A stretch of 48,416 bases of DNA, taken from NCBI GenBank assembly GCA_023390775.1, contig JAEWCF010000051.1, forward strand, positions 1-48,416, in the 5' to 3' direction. This DNA is from Bacteroidota bacterium (lineage in GTDB: Bacteria > Bacteroidota > Bacteroidia > Flavobacteriales > Flavobacteriaceae). Position numbers and translations under genes: made by a program. Each line of letters begins with the position of its first letter. The stretch's first letter is position 1. The notes under the pieces were generated by a model. That model did not search any database. It worked only from the letters and a program-made list of their open reading frames with translations, and was not told the DNA's origin. Of this stretch, positions 16,984-25,128 are shown piece after piece.

Positions 16984-17937
16984 ATGAAAAAATTCACCCT
17001 ACGACTGCTGACTTTGGCGGCAGTGCTTACCGTCGGACTTTCAAACGCCCAGGCCAAGAAACCGACGATCATGGTCGTGCCCAGCGATGCCTGGTGCTCC
17101 AAGAACGGCTATATGATGGAATTCGACAATCAGGGCATCAAGGTCAAGGTTCCCGATTACAAACGCGCCTTCCAGGAAAACACCGACCTTTTGCTGGTGA
17201 TTTCCAAAATCAACGGGCTCATGGCCGAACGCGGTTTCCCGCTCAAGAACATGGAATCGGCGATCAAGACCCTTGAATCGGAGAGCGCTGAAAATGCAAT
17301 GACATCATCAAAATCGGGCGCGGGAATCGTCGAGACTCCCGTTGACAAGCTTAAGAAGGTGGCCAAGGCCGACATCATCATGCAGATGACCTGGAGCGTC
17401 AACCAGACCGGCCCGAAGAAATCGATTACCTTTAACCTCCAGGGCCTCGACGCCTACACCGACAAGCAGATCGCGACCGCGGCGGGAACGGGCAACCCTT
17501 CTTTTTCTGCCGAGATTCCCGTGCTTTTGGAAGAGGCGGTTTTGGCGCACCTGGACAATTTCAACTCGCAATTGCAGGCGCATTTTGACGACATGTTCGC
17601 CAATGGCCGCGAGATCATCGTCCGCATCAAGAAATTCGATTCATGGCCGGATGACCTCGAAACCGAATTTGGCGGAAAGGAACTCTCCAGTGTAATCGAG
17701 GACTGGATGACCCAGAACACCGTAAAAGGCCGTTTCAGCACAAGCGACGCGACTGAAAGCATGATGCTTTTTGAGCAGGTGCGCATCCCGCTTTACGACG
17801 CTTCGGGCAAGGCGACCGATGCCCGCGGTTTCCTCAAAGGGCTACAATCTTTCCTGAAAGCCGCTCCGTACAACATCACCAACAAGCTCACGATGAAAGG
17901 CCTCGGACAGGCCGTCATCGTCCTGGGCGAAAAATAA
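16984..17937 (+). CDS. Exported DUF6175-like protein
   Basis: A 317-residue protein with a signal peptide ending NAQA (residues 1-24). It starts KKPTIMVVPSDAWCSKNGYM, which I associate with DUF6175 of Bacteroidota; the label is from memory and not checked. After a helical region (DLLLVISKINGLMAERGFPLKN) comes ADIIMQMTWSV. A second domain begins EIIVRIKKFDSW near residue 214 and contains EDWMTQNTVKGRFST and FEQVRIPLYDASGKATDAR. This is the strand-helix pattern of CsgG/TolB-N-like periplasmic domains. The gene starts two bases after the previous stop. It should work in the periplasm with its operon partners. Confidence 0.72.
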   Translation: MKKFTLRLLTLAAVLTVGLSNAQAKKPTIMVVPSDAWCSKNGYMMEFDNQGIKVKVPDYKRAFQENTDLLLVISKINGLMAERGFPLKNMESAIKTLESESAENAMTSSKSGAGIVETPVDKLKKVAKADIIMQMTWSVNQTGPKKSITFNLQGLDAYTDKQIATAAGTGNPSFSAEIPVLLEEAVLAHLDNFNSQLQAHFDDMFANGREIIVRIKKFDSWPDDLETEFGGKELSSVIEDWMTQNTVKGRFSTSDATESMMLFEQVRIPLYDASGKATDARGFLKGLQSFLKAAPYNITNKLTMKGLGQAVIVLGEK

Positions 17938-17943
17938 GAAAAC

Positions 17944-18882
17944 ATGAAAACATTCATCAAAAATGCATTCGCCACGGCCCTGCTGTTTGCAGGAATTGCG
18001 GCATCGGCACAGACTGACCTCAGCCGGATCTCGCTGACGCCGTATGTAGGCCAGCACATCCCGAGCGCCGCACAATCGGTATTGCAGAACAAGCTCAACC
18101 AGATCACAAGCCAAAATGGAATGGGTAGCGCCGGTATGGGTTCTCGTTTCATCATTACTGCCAACATCGTTACGATGAGCAAGGATGTACTGGGAACCGC
18201 ACCGCCAAGCATTGCCCAGACACTCGACGTCACGCTGTACATCGGGGACGGCTTCGAGGGCAAGAAATTCGCCAGCCATACCGTAACCGTACGCGGGGTC
18301 GGGGCTAATGAGAACAAGGCTTACATGGAGGCGATCAAGCAGATCCGCGCAAACGATCCGGGAATCCAGAACTTCATCGCGTCTTCCAAAAACCAGATCA
18401 TTACGTACTACAACACACGTTGCGATGCAATCCTCAGGGAAGCCAAAATGCTTGAGGCGCAGAACAAATTCGAAGAGGCGATCTACGTGCTGACTTCGGT
18501 GCCGGATGTTTCAAACTGTTTCGACAAGGCAATGACGGCCGTGGCCCCTCTTTTCCAGAAGAAAATCGACCGCGACTGTAAGGTCCGCCTGGCCGAGGCC
18601 CAGAACATCTGGAGCGCAAACCAGACGCTTGACGCCGCCAATCAGGTAGCCGAGATCCTGACCTCGATCGACCCTCAGGCCGCGTGCATGAAGGACGTCA
18701 AGGCGCTCAGCGACCGGGTTGGAAAGCGCGTTTTGGAATTGGATTCGCGTGAGTGGAACTTCAATTATGAAAAGCACATCGGATTGCAGAAGGACATGAT
18801 CAAGGCATATCGCGACGTGGGCGTGGCCTACGGCAACAACCAGCCGCAGAACATGACCTACAATATCATCGGATGGTGGTAA
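17944..18882 (+). CDS. Exported CsgG/FlgO-like protein with helical repeats
   Basis: A 312-residue protein with a signal peptide ending SAQT (about residue 21). Residues 25-150 resemble the CsgG/FlgO fold: AAQSVLQNKLNQI, then RFIITANIVTMSKDVLGTAPP and TLDVTLYIGDG, then ENKAYMEAIKQIRAN. From about residue 160 it is all helical with repeat-like units, EAKMLEAQNKFEEAIYVLT and DAANQVAEILTSIDPQA, reminiscent of tetratricopeptide repeats. This pairing suggests a periplasmic assembly factor that forms a ring or binds partners. No lipobox is present, so if it forms an outer-membrane pore, as CsgG does, it lacks that anchor. It is the last gene of the operon and is followed by a strong terminator. Confidence 0.73.
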   Translation: MKTFIKNAFATALLFAGIAASAQTDLSRISLTPYVGQHIPSAAQSVLQNKLNQITSQNGMGSAGMGSRFIITANIVTMSKDVLGTAPPSIAQTLDVTLYIGDGFEGKKFASHTVTVRGVGANENKAYMEAIKQIRANDPGIQNFIASSKNQIITYYNTRCDAILREAKMLEAQNKFEEAIYVLTSVPDVSNCFDKAMTAVAPLFQKKIDRDCKVRLAEAQNIWSANQTLDAANQVAEILTSIDPQAACMKDVKALSDRVGKRVLELDSREWNFNYEKHIGLQKDMIKAYRDVGVAYGNNQPQNMTYNIIGWW

Positions 18883-18900
18883 ATGGGAAGTAAAGTCTAA

Positions 18901-18929
18901 AAGCCTCGGGAGACCGGGGCTTTTTTTTT
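18901..18929 (+). terminator. Intrinsic terminator of the exported operon
   Basis: AAGCCTCGG at 18901-18909 pairs with CCGGGGCTT at 18914-18922 around a GAGA tetraloop (one T-G pair), then a nine-base T-run. Confidence 0.9.
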
Positions 18930-19026
18930 GACTTAACGCCCGAAATATGCGGAAAAACCGTAATTGCTTTTCGTACCCATGATCGAGATTTGCACAATGA
19001 TGACACCGGATTTGTATATTTACCAA

Positions 19027-19680
19027 ATGTTCACGACCCGAAGAAACAAGGTGTTCCTGGTCCTGGCCGGCATCTTCATCACCAACGCGATCACGGCCGA
19101 GCTCATCGGCGGGAAATTGATCGATGTCGGGCCCTACGTCATGAGCGTGGGAATACTTCCATGGCCGATTGTTTTTCTTACCACCGATTTGGTAAACGAG
19201 TATTACGGAAAAGACCAGGTCAAGCGCCTTTCGGTCATGACAGCTGCACTAATCGCCTATTGTTTCCTTCTTTTGCTGATGTCGATCGGGATTCCGGCGA
19301 GCACGCAGGCTAGTGGGATCACCGATTCGCAGTTTAATGCCGTCTTTGGGCAGAGCCTGTGGATCATCGTGGGCAGCATCGCGGCGTTTCTAGTATCGCA
19401 GCTGATCGATGCGGTGATTTTCCAATACGTCAAACGGCGGACAGGCCAAAAATGGATCTGGCTGCGCAGCACGGGATCGACGGTCATCTCGCAGTTTTTC
19501 GACAGCTTCATCGTACTCGGGATCGCCTTCTACCTGACCGGCAAAATGGATTTCGACATGTATGTCGCGTCGGGTTTGACCGGTTACGGGGTAAAACTCG
19601 CTATTGCGGTTGCATTGACGCCCTTGATTTACATCGGCCACGGAATCATTGACAAATACCTTGAAAAAGATGGAAAATAA
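19027..19680 (+). CDS. Queuosine precursor transporter (VUT family, YhhQ-like)
   Basis: A 217-residue inner-membrane protein with about six hydrophobic segments, starting with VFLVLAGIFITNAITAELIGG. ITNAITAELIGGKLI, the pair WPIVFLTTDLVNEYYGK and the later STVISQFFDSFIVL are the family signature. Members of this family import queuine or 7-cyano-7-deazaguanine for tRNA modification. I prefer ATG 19027 because family members begin near MFxxRRxK; in-frame ATGs at 18979 and 18997 and a TTG at 18964 are possible and would add a short unrelated leader. The end overlaps tag by 11 bases. No preQ1 riboswitch was recognised upstream. Confidence 0.88.
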   Translation: MFTTRRNKVFLVLAGIFITNAITAELIGGKLIDVGPYVMSVGILPWPIVFLTTDLVNEYYGKDQVKRLSVMTAALIAYCFLLLLMSIGIPASTQASGITDSQFNAVFGQSLWIIVGSIAAFLVSQLIDAVIFQYVKRRTGQKWIWLRSTGSTVISQFFDSFIVLGIAFYLTGKMDFDMYVASGLTGYGVKLAIAVALTPLIYIGHGIIDKYLEKDGK

Positions 19681-20239
19681 GACGCGTTGCAGCTGGTGCG
19701 GTACCGATCCGCTTTATGTGAGATACCACGATGAGGAATGGGGGGTACCCGTTCGCGATGACCGGAAATTGTTCGAGTTCCTGATCCTTGAGACTTTTCA
19801 GGCCGGTCTTTCCTGGATCACCATTCTCCGCAAGCGCGAGAACTTCCGCAGAGCATTCGACAAGTTCGACTATAAGAAGGTGGCAAAGTATGGCGATGAA
19901 AAAATTGCCGAACTGATGAATGACTCCGGTATCATCCGGAATGGTCTGAAGATCAAGGCAGCCATCACCAACGCCAGGGCATTTATGGAGGTGCAGAAAG
20001 AATTCGGAAGTTTTTCCAATTACATCTGGTCCTTTACCGGAGGCAGTCCTATCGTCAATCGATACAGCGATCAGAAGCAACTGCCCGCAACATCAGAGCT
20101 TTCGGATACCATCAGCAAGGACCTCAAAAAGCGCGGGTTCAAGTTTGTGGGGTCGACCGTTGTTTATGCGCACATGCAGGCCACTGGAATGGTGGACGAC
20201 CATATTGACACATGCTGGAAAAAGCGCGCGTCAGCCTGA
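19670..20239 (+). CDS. tag: DNA-3-methyladenine glycosylase I
   Basis: A 189-residue DNA repair enzyme that cuts 3-methyladenine from alkylated DNA. RCSWCGTDPLYVRYHDEEWG at the N-terminus supplies the first zinc-binding Cys and His. The C-terminal DDHIDTCW supplies the second His and Cys, at the four-residue spacing known from E. coli Tag. ILETFQAGLSWITIL contains the conserved Glu and Trp of the base-binding pocket. I start at ATG 19670, which overlaps the transporter by 11 bases. The 3' ends of this gene and of aat overlap by nine bases in convergent orientation. Confidence 0.93.
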   Translation: MENKTRCSWCGTDPLYVRYHDEEWGVPVRDDRKLFEFLILETFQAGLSWITILRKRENFRRAFDKFDYKKVAKYGDEKIAELMNDSGIIRNGLKIKAAITNARAFMEVQKEFGSFSNYIWSFTGGSPIVNRYSDQKQLPATSELSDTISKDLKKRGFKFVGSTVVYAHMQATGMVDDHIDTCWKKRASA

Positions 20240-20872
20240 GTTTTTCAGGATCCTGATAAAATCCCTGCGCGGAATCGTTTTCGCTCCCAGGCTTTCCAGG
20301 TAGTGATTGTGCACCTGGCAATCGAGGAGCCGGTAGTTTTCGGCCCTGAGTTTGTCGATCAAAACGGCAAACGCATATTTGGAGGCGTTTGACACAAGGG
20401 AAAACATGCTTTCGCCACAAAAGACGCCGTTCATGTCCAATCCGTAAAGTCCGCCCACCAATTCTTCGCCCTGCCATACCTCCACCGATTTTGCATGGCC
20501 CAACCTGTACATCCCGAGGTACGCATCGTGCATCTCCTGGGTAAGCCAGGTGCCGTCCTGGCCATTGCGCTGGGTATACCGGCAGCCTTCAATAACCCTT
20601 TCGAATTCCCGGTTGAAGGTAACATTGAACAATTTCCGGTTGAGGACGTTGCGGAGATTTTTGGGCGGGCTGTATTGGTGCGGAAAAACCACCATTCTCT
20701 CCGGCGGCGACCACCAGCATATGGGGTCACCCTCGCTGTACCAGGGAAATATCCCGTTCTGATAGGCAAGCAAAAGCCGCTCCGGCGACAGATCACCGCC
20801 AATGCACAAGAGGCCTTCACGCCCCGCGAGTTCAACCGGTGGAAATTGTAGTTCTGAATTTAATATCCGCAT
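20231..20872 (-). CDS. aat: Leucyl/phenylalanyl-tRNA-protein transferase
   Basis: A 213-residue cytoplasmic enzyme that adds Leu or Phe to proteins with N-terminal Lys or Arg and so sends them to ClpS/ClpAP. GGDLSPERLLLAYQNGIFPW near residue 24, WWSPPERMV and ESMFSLVSNASKYAF are the hallmark motifs, the last in the GNAT-like core that binds aminoacyl-tRNA. I start at ATG 20872 (RILNSELQFPP follows); the frame continues upstream through a terminator and the next gene and is not coding there. It follows the DUF3127 gene with a terminator between, so it probably has its own promoter. Confidence 0.94.
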   Translation of the reverse strand: MRILNSELQFPPVELAGREGLLCIGGDLSPERLLLAYQNGIFPWYSEGDPICWWSPPERMVVFPHQYSPPKNLRNVLNRKLFNVTFNREFERVIEGCRYTQRNGQDGTWLTQEMHDAYLGMYRLGHAKSVEVWQGEELVGGLYGLDMNGVFCGESMFSLVSNASKYAFAVLIDKLRAENYRLLDCQVHNHYLESLGAKTIPRRDFIRILKNSG

Positions 20873-20898
20873 AAAAAAACCCGAAGTCGCCTCCGGGT
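20873..20898 (-). terminator. Terminator of the DUF3127 gene
   Basis: On the minus strand ACCCGGA pairs with TTCGGGT (one G-T pair) around GGCGAC, followed by a T-run of seven. The end lies directly against the aat start codon. Confidence 0.8.
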
Positions 20899-20904
20899 CC
20901 TGTA

Positions 20905-21282
20905 TTAAAATGGAAGGTCGTCGTGCTCTTCCTCGTTGAACTGCTGTGCCGGCGGGAAGGTCGTCGTGGCGGGAATGGGCGGCTGCTGCATCTGGCCGGG
21001 CATGTCCTGCATCAATTTTTCGATCCTCCAACCCTGGATGGAATTGAAGTACCGCGTTTCTCCCTGCGGGCTTACCCACTCGCGACCGCGGAGGTTGATC
21101 TGCACCCGCACCTGATCGCCTGGTTTGAAATTGTTGAGCTGATCGATCTTGTCCTGCGTGAATTCGATCATGATATGTTGCGGATACTGCTCCTCGGTCG
21201 TGACCACCACTTCCCTTTTCCTGAAGGTGGCACTGACCTGCTGCTCCGGGTTAATCACTTTGATTCTTCCTGTAACTTCCAT
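20905..21282 (-). CDS. DUF3127 protein with SSB-like C-terminal tail
   Basis: A 125-residue protein. Residues 1-85 look like an OB-type beta fold: MEVTGRIKVI, FRKREVVVTTEEQYPQHI, FKPGDQVRVQINLRGREW and RYFNSIQGWRIEKL. This is the family I know as DUF3127, found mainly in Bacteroidota. Residues 90-120 are a Gln/Pro-rich linker, and the protein ends in EEEHDDLPF. That is the acidic DDLPF tip through which single-stranded DNA-binding proteins recruit replication and repair partners, and the true ssb product in this window ends in NDLPF. An accessory single-strand DNA-binding role is therefore likely but not shown. Confidence 0.85.
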   Translation of the reverse strand: MEVTGRIKVINPEQQVSATFRKREVVVTTEEQYPQHIMIEFTQDKIDQLNNFKPGDQVRVQINLRGREWVSPQGETRYFNSIQGWRIEKLMQDMPGQMQQPPIPATTTFPPAQQFNEEEHDDLPF

Positions 21283-21297
21283 TTGTATTGTTTTAAT

Positions 21298-22176
21298 TTA
21301 TAATTCTTTCGCGAGCAAGACCATCCATGCATAGAGCGGTTCCCCGCCGTTAAGCATCTCCTTGGCCATCATGTGCTGTTTCTTCCTGTCGTCGGCGCTG
21401 AGCACGGCCTTGACCGCAAAATTACCGGCGACAAAGGTATCGATTTCCTCGCGCGTGGGCAAGGATTCGACGTTGCCGAGGATGCCCAGATCGTTGCCGT
21501 CAAACACTTCGCTTTCACGGATGTAAGCGGGAATGGCGTCCACGCCGATTCCTAAAGTTGCAAGGGGCTTGGGAACCTCAAAAAGGCCTGCATTGGAACG
21601 GGAGTACCAGTTCGCACCCAGCCTGGAGACAAGGTCGATCTTGTGCTGGTCGATGCCTCCGCCCTCATCCAAAACCGACTCGTCGATATGGATTTTGAGC
21701 ACCTCGCAGATCACGAGGTTGCCTGCTCCACCTCCATTTCCCAGCGGAATGATATCATTTACCTTACACTCAAACTGTACCGGCGATTCGGCCACGCGAA
21801 AGGGCTTGATCTTGTCCGAAGCGAGCATGGTAAGGCCGGACTTGACAAATTCATTGACGCCATCGGGATACTCCGTGCTCGATAGCGACGCCTGTTGCAC
21901 GATGGCATAATTCACAACGTTGATGACAACTTCCGGCACCGATTTAACGTTTTCCAGCGTGTGCTTCGTGGTATTGTCGCGGACCCGGCGCGCGGGCGAG
22001 AAAATCAGGATCGGAGGATTGGAACTGAAAACGTTGAAAAAGCTGAAAGGCGACAGGTTTGGCGTTCCATCAAGGGAAATTGTACTTGCAAAGGCTATCG
22101 GACGCGGCGCAACCGCACCCTGCAGGTAGGATTGCAATTTGAGCGGCGTGAGTTCTCCTGGGTCGAAGCTGAGCAT
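21298..22176 (-). CDS. Flavin reductase-like FMN-binding protein
   Basis: A 292-residue protein of the flavoredoxin/flavin reductase group. AVAPRPIAFASTISLDGTPN near residue 24 followed by LSPFSFFNVFSSNPPILIF is the FMN-binding signature. ANWYSRSNAGLFEVPKP and a C-terminal extension ending LLAKEL are usual in Bacteroidota. It should bind FMN and act as a cytoplasmic oxidoreductase; the electron donor and acceptor are unknown. I start at ATG 22176 because the 24 extra residues upstream look untranslated. It precedes the DUF3127 gene by only 15 bases on the same strand, so the two may be cotranscribed. Confidence 0.88.
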   Translation of the reverse strand: MLSFDPGELTPLKLQSYLQGAVAPRPIAFASTISLDGTPNLSPFSFFNVFSSNPPILIFSPARRVRDNTTKHTLENVKSVPEVVINVVNYAIVQQASLSSTEYPDGVNEFVKSGLTMLASDKIKPFRVAESPVQFECKVNDIIPLGNGGGAGNLVICEVLKIHIDESVLDEGGGIDQHKIDLVSRLGANWYSRSNAGLFEVPKPLATLGIGVDAIPAYIRESEVFDGNDLGILGNVESLPTREEIDTFVAGNFAVKAVLSADDRKKQHMMAKEMLNGGEPLYAWMVLLAKEL

Positions 22177-22316
22177 AAACGGCTTTTGGACAAAAATAAT
22201 GAATCGCGGGATGGTGAAGCGGCTAATTAAGGCCGAGTTATCAACCACTCATCCCGATGAAAGCGCGGAGGAAAATCCGTAAAAAAATAAATTATCTTTA
22301 ACGCATAAACCTTCGT

Positions 22317-23483
22317 ATGGATTTTTCTTATGACAAGCGCAACCTGACCCGATGGATCATCATCGGGGCATCGTTCGTGATCATCACGTTGATTCTGTGG
22401 AACACCTATACCTTCTTTACGTATTTCAAGAACGAGGAGCGCGCCAAAATGGAATATTGGGCCGATGCGCAAAAAACCCTTATCAACGCCGATGACAATA
22501 CGCCGCTGGACCTTCCGCTTAAAATCCTCGCGCGGAACACGACCATTCCCATCATCCTGACCAACGAGCGCGACAGCATCATCAGTACATCCAATATCGA
22601 CGAACGGATTTTGGAAAGCGACAAAGCTTCTCGCGCCCTGTTGCAAAAACTTCGGAAGGAAAACGATCCAATCATTTTTGAGTATATACCAGGAGAATTC
22701 CAGTATCTGTATTACGGCAACTCGTCGCTGATCAATACCCTCAAATACTATCCGGTCGCGCTTTTGCTGATCATCGTCCTTTTTGGCGGCGTTGTCTATA
22801 ACTTCTACCGGAGCACGAAAATGGCCACGCAAAACAAATTATGGGCGGGAATGGCCAAGGAAACCGCGCACCAAATCGGCACGCCCCTGTCATCGCTCAT
22901 CGGATGGCTGGAAATCATGAAGGCGGACAACGTGGATCCCGTCACCGTTGCCGAGATCGAGAAAGACATCACCAGGCTTCAGGTCATCACCGACCGTTTT
23001 TCAAAAATCGGTTCGGAACCGGCCGTGGAAAAAAGGAACATCATCGAAGAAACGGCCGAAACATTTGACTACCTTAAATCAAGGTTTTCCAAACAGGTTG
23101 AATTCAGTTTCAAGGCGCCTAAAAAACCCGTCATGATCCCAATCAACGCCGCGCTCCATTCCTGGACGATTGAAAATATGGTCAAGAATGCGATCGATGC
23201 AATGCGCGGCCGCGGAAAACTCACGGTCAGGATCGAGGAAGATGCCAGGCAGGTGAAAATATTGATTTCAGATACGGGAAAGGGCATTCCCAAGACGCAG
23301 TTCCGCCGGATTTTCGAACCCGGGTTTACCACCAAGAAGCGCGGCTGGGGCCTCGGTCTGTCGCTGACCAAACGCATCGTGGAAGATTATCACAAGGGCA
23401 AGATCAAAGTGTTGCACTCCGAACCGGGGAAAGGGACGACCATGCAAATCTGCTTCAAAAAGGAAGTTGCGGAGAAATCGTAA
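22317..23483 (+). CDS. Orphan sensor histidine kinase
   Basis: A 388-residue membrane kinase. Transmembrane segments at about residues 12-32 and 142-162 enclose a 110-residue periplasmic sensor. The H box is AKETAHQIGTPLSSL near residue 181, where His is the phosphorylation site. It is followed by the N box (NMVKNAIDAM), G1 (DTGKGIP), F box (FEPGFTTKKRG) and G2 (GWGLGLSLTKRIV), so the ATPase domain is complete. No response regulator is beside it. The HQIGTPLSSL form differs from the common HELRTPL and is typical of a flavobacterial subgroup. The signal sensed is unknown. Confidence 0.9.
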   Translation: MDFSYDKRNLTRWIIIGASFVIITLILWNTYTFFTYFKNEERAKMEYWADAQKTLINADDNTPLDLPLKILARNTTIPIILTNERDSIISTSNIDERILESDKASRALLQKLRKENDPIIFEYIPGEFQYLYYGNSSLINTLKYYPVALLLIIVLFGGVVYNFYRSTKMATQNKLWAGMAKETAHQIGTPLSSLIGWLEIMKADNVDPVTVAEIEKDITRLQVITDRFSKIGSEPAVEKRNIIEETAETFDYLKSRFSKQVEFSFKAPKKPVMIPINAALHSWTIENMVKNAIDAMRGRGKLTVRIEEDARQVKILISDTGKGIPKTQFRRIFEPGFTTKKRGWGLGLSLTKRIVEDYHKGKIKVLHSEPGKGTTMQICFKKEVAEKS

Positions 23484-23513
23484 GTCGGTCCCGCTGCGCC
23501 AAATTATCGGCAT

Positions 23514-23536
23514 AAAAAAAGGGAACCGAAGTTCCC
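23514..23536 (-). terminator. Terminator with UUCG loop after the 23543 lipoprotein gene
   Basis: On the minus strand GGGAAC and GTTCCC close a TTCG tetraloop, followed by seven T. It could also limit read-through of the convergent kinase gene. Confidence 0.85.
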
Positions 23537-23542
23537 CTGATA

Positions 23543-23971
23543 TTATGGTGTACTGGTGTAGGTTTCAATTACCTCATCGTCTTCACCATCGCCATCCCAG
23601 TCGTAAACGACCTTGAACTGAAGCGTATTTGAATTGAGTTTGGTAATGGTGCCCTCGTTTGAAAAGCCAAAAGACGAAACCGTCACCACTTTGCCCTCGC
23701 GTACCCACGCAAATTCGGATTCATCGGTCTGGACCCCACCGTCACATCCAAAGACGTCTACAACGCGCCCCATTCCGGTATCCATAAATTCGATATAATC
23801 CTTACCGCAAGTCTCGTGGTCATCATAGGCGTAGGTCTCGCCGTCAACCTTCTCGGAAACATTGTACCATTTGCGGGTCAGTTTGGAATAATCCAGGGAA
23901 TCCGAATCATCGCTCGAGCATGAGAACGCAAGCATGGCGCCCAGGCCCAATACCAAAAATTTTTTCTTCAT
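23543..23971 (-). CDS. Lipoprotein, lipocalin-like
   Basis: A 142-residue protein. Its signal peptide ends in a lipobox-like AFSC|SSDDSDS (Cys near residue 18), so it should be lipid-anchored, and the acidic residues after Cys fit a flavobacterial surface-export signal. The mature part has a lipocalin-like layout: LTRKWYNVSEKVDG, DYIEFMDTGMG, EFAWVREGKVVTVSS, then TITKLNSNTLQFKVVYD. A DGDGEDDE run near residue 128 resembles a calcium-binding loop. No ligand can be named. It stands alone between convergent and co-directional neighbours and has its own terminator. Confidence 0.78.
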   Translation of the reverse strand: MKKKFLVLGLGAMLAFSCSSDDSDSLDYSKLTRKWYNVSEKVDGETYAYDDHETCGKDYIEFMDTGMGRVVDVFGCDGGVQTDESEFAWVREGKVVTVSSFGFSNEGTITKLNSNTLQFKVVYDWDGDGEDDEVIETYTSTP

Positions 23972-24058
23972 TTTGAATTGTTATTGATTAGGTTGCAATC
24001 ATAAGCATAAAATGCGATGATATCACATCGGCTTTGTGAAAATACCCACTTGTTTGGA

Positions 24059-24451
24059 TTAAGAGAGGTGTTCGCGGATATCCCTGACGGTTTCCTCAAA
24101 CTCCTCCTTGCTCAACGTCACTTTATCGCGGAAACGCATTTCATCCATATGGCTGATGGGAATCAGGTGTACGTGTGCATGCGGAACCTCAAGGCCGATC
24201 ACCGCCATCCCCACGCGCTTGCAAGGAACCGCCTTCTCGAGCGCCTTGGCAATCCGCCGGGAAAACTTCATCAGGCTTTCATACTCGTCGGCATCCAGAT
24301 CGAATAGTTTATCGACTTCGCGCTTCGGAATGCAGAGCGTGTGCCCCTTGGCATTGGGGTTGACGTCGAGAAAGGCCAGGTTGTGCTCGTCCTCGGCAAT
24401 TTTGTAGGCCGGCAGCTCGTCGTTGATGATTCGGGTGAAGATACTGGCCAT
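24059..24451 (-). CDS. HIT family protein (HINT-like)
   Basis: A 130-residue cytoplasmic nucleotide-binding hydrolase. The triad motif VPHAHVHLIP near residue 90 supplies the catalytic His, and SIFTRIINDELPAYKI at the N-terminus is the usual HINT start; FLDVNPNAKGHTLCIPK follows. Such proteins cleave AMP-lysine-like phosphoramidates; the natural substrate is uncertain. Its ATG shares a base with the greA stop (TGATG), so the two are translated together, an arrangement common in flavobacteria. Confidence 0.93.
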   Translation of the reverse strand: MASIFTRIINDELPAYKIAEDEHNLAFLDVNPNAKGHTLCIPKREVDKLFDLDADEYESLMKFSRRIAKALEKAVPCKRVGMAVIGLEVPHAHVHLIPISHMDEMRFRDKVTLSKEEFEETVRDIREHLS

Positions 24452-24927
24452 CAGTCGCGGGAGATTTCGAGGATTTCAAACTTAAGTGTCCCGTTTGGAA
24501 CCGTGATCTCGGCGATTTCGCCTACCGATTTTCCAAGCAAACCACGTCCGATCGGCGAGGTCACCGAAATTTTTCCCGACTTTAAATCAGCCTCGCTTTC
24601 GGCGACAAGCGTATAGGCAATCTCCTGCTTGTTGGCCATGTTGCGGATCTTGACCTTTGATAGCACGAGTACCTTGGAAACATCAAGCTGCGACTCGTCT
24701 ATGAGCCTTGCATTGGCGTGCACTTCCTCGAGTTTCGCGATGCGCATCTCCAGCAGGCCCTGCGCTTCCTTTGCGGCGTCATATTCGGCGTTTTCAGAGA
24801 GGTCACCCTTGTCGCGTGCCTCGGCGATTGCTGCCGAAGCCTTTGGCCTTTCGATGTTTTTCAGCTGATCCAGCTCTTCCCTCAATTTTTTCAGTCCGTC
24901 GGCGGTGTAATACGAAACTGTACTCAT
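24451..24927 (-). CDS. greA: Transcript cleavage factor GreA
   Basis: A 158-residue protein that enters the RNA polymerase secondary channel and stimulates cleavage of backtracked RNA. The N-terminal coiled-coil has the acidic tip GDLSENAEYDAAKEAQ near residue 41, which places the Mg ion, and the C-terminal FKBP-like domain ends ISVTSPIGRGLLGKSVGEIA and FEILEIS. I start at ATG 24927 (STVSYYTADGL follows). It heads the greA-HIT pair and is divergent from the lipoprotein gene at 25129. Confidence 0.95.
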   Translation of the reverse strand: MSTVSYYTADGLKKLREELDQLKNIERPKASAAIAEARDKGDLSENAEYDAAKEAQGLLEMRIAKLEEVHANARLIDESQLDVSKVLVLSKVKIRNMANKQEIAYTLVAESEADLKSGKISVTSPIGRGLLGKSVGEIAEITVPNGTLKFEILEISRD

Positions 24928-25015
24928 AACTTCATAAAATTTTATTGTTAAGCCCGGCCGGATCCGTTTTGGCTCCGCCGGGTTCACTGATCGATCGGAT
25001 GTATAAAATAGAAAA

Positions 25016-25038
25016 AATCCCGGCAGGGATTCTCTTTT
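25016..25038. other. Terminator-like hairpin in the greA/25129 divergent gap
   Basis: AATCCC at 25016-25021 and GGGATT at 25026-25031 form a stem around GGCA, with an A-run before and a T-rich tail after. It sits between two divergent genes, where no transcript should end, so it may be a leader structure or leftover of a lost gene. Confidence 0.4.
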
Positions 25039-25128
25039 TAAAGATCTCAGTCACGGCGCGCGTTAATATCTCTTGGCGCAACCGATTCCAAAGTTAAATA
25101 AATTATTTTTGTCTGAGAAAATTTAATC

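Noticed and set aside
18964..19026. Longer N-terminus for the queuosine-precursor transporter
   Set aside because: The added 21 residues do not match the family start, although alternative ATGs exist and cannot be excluded.
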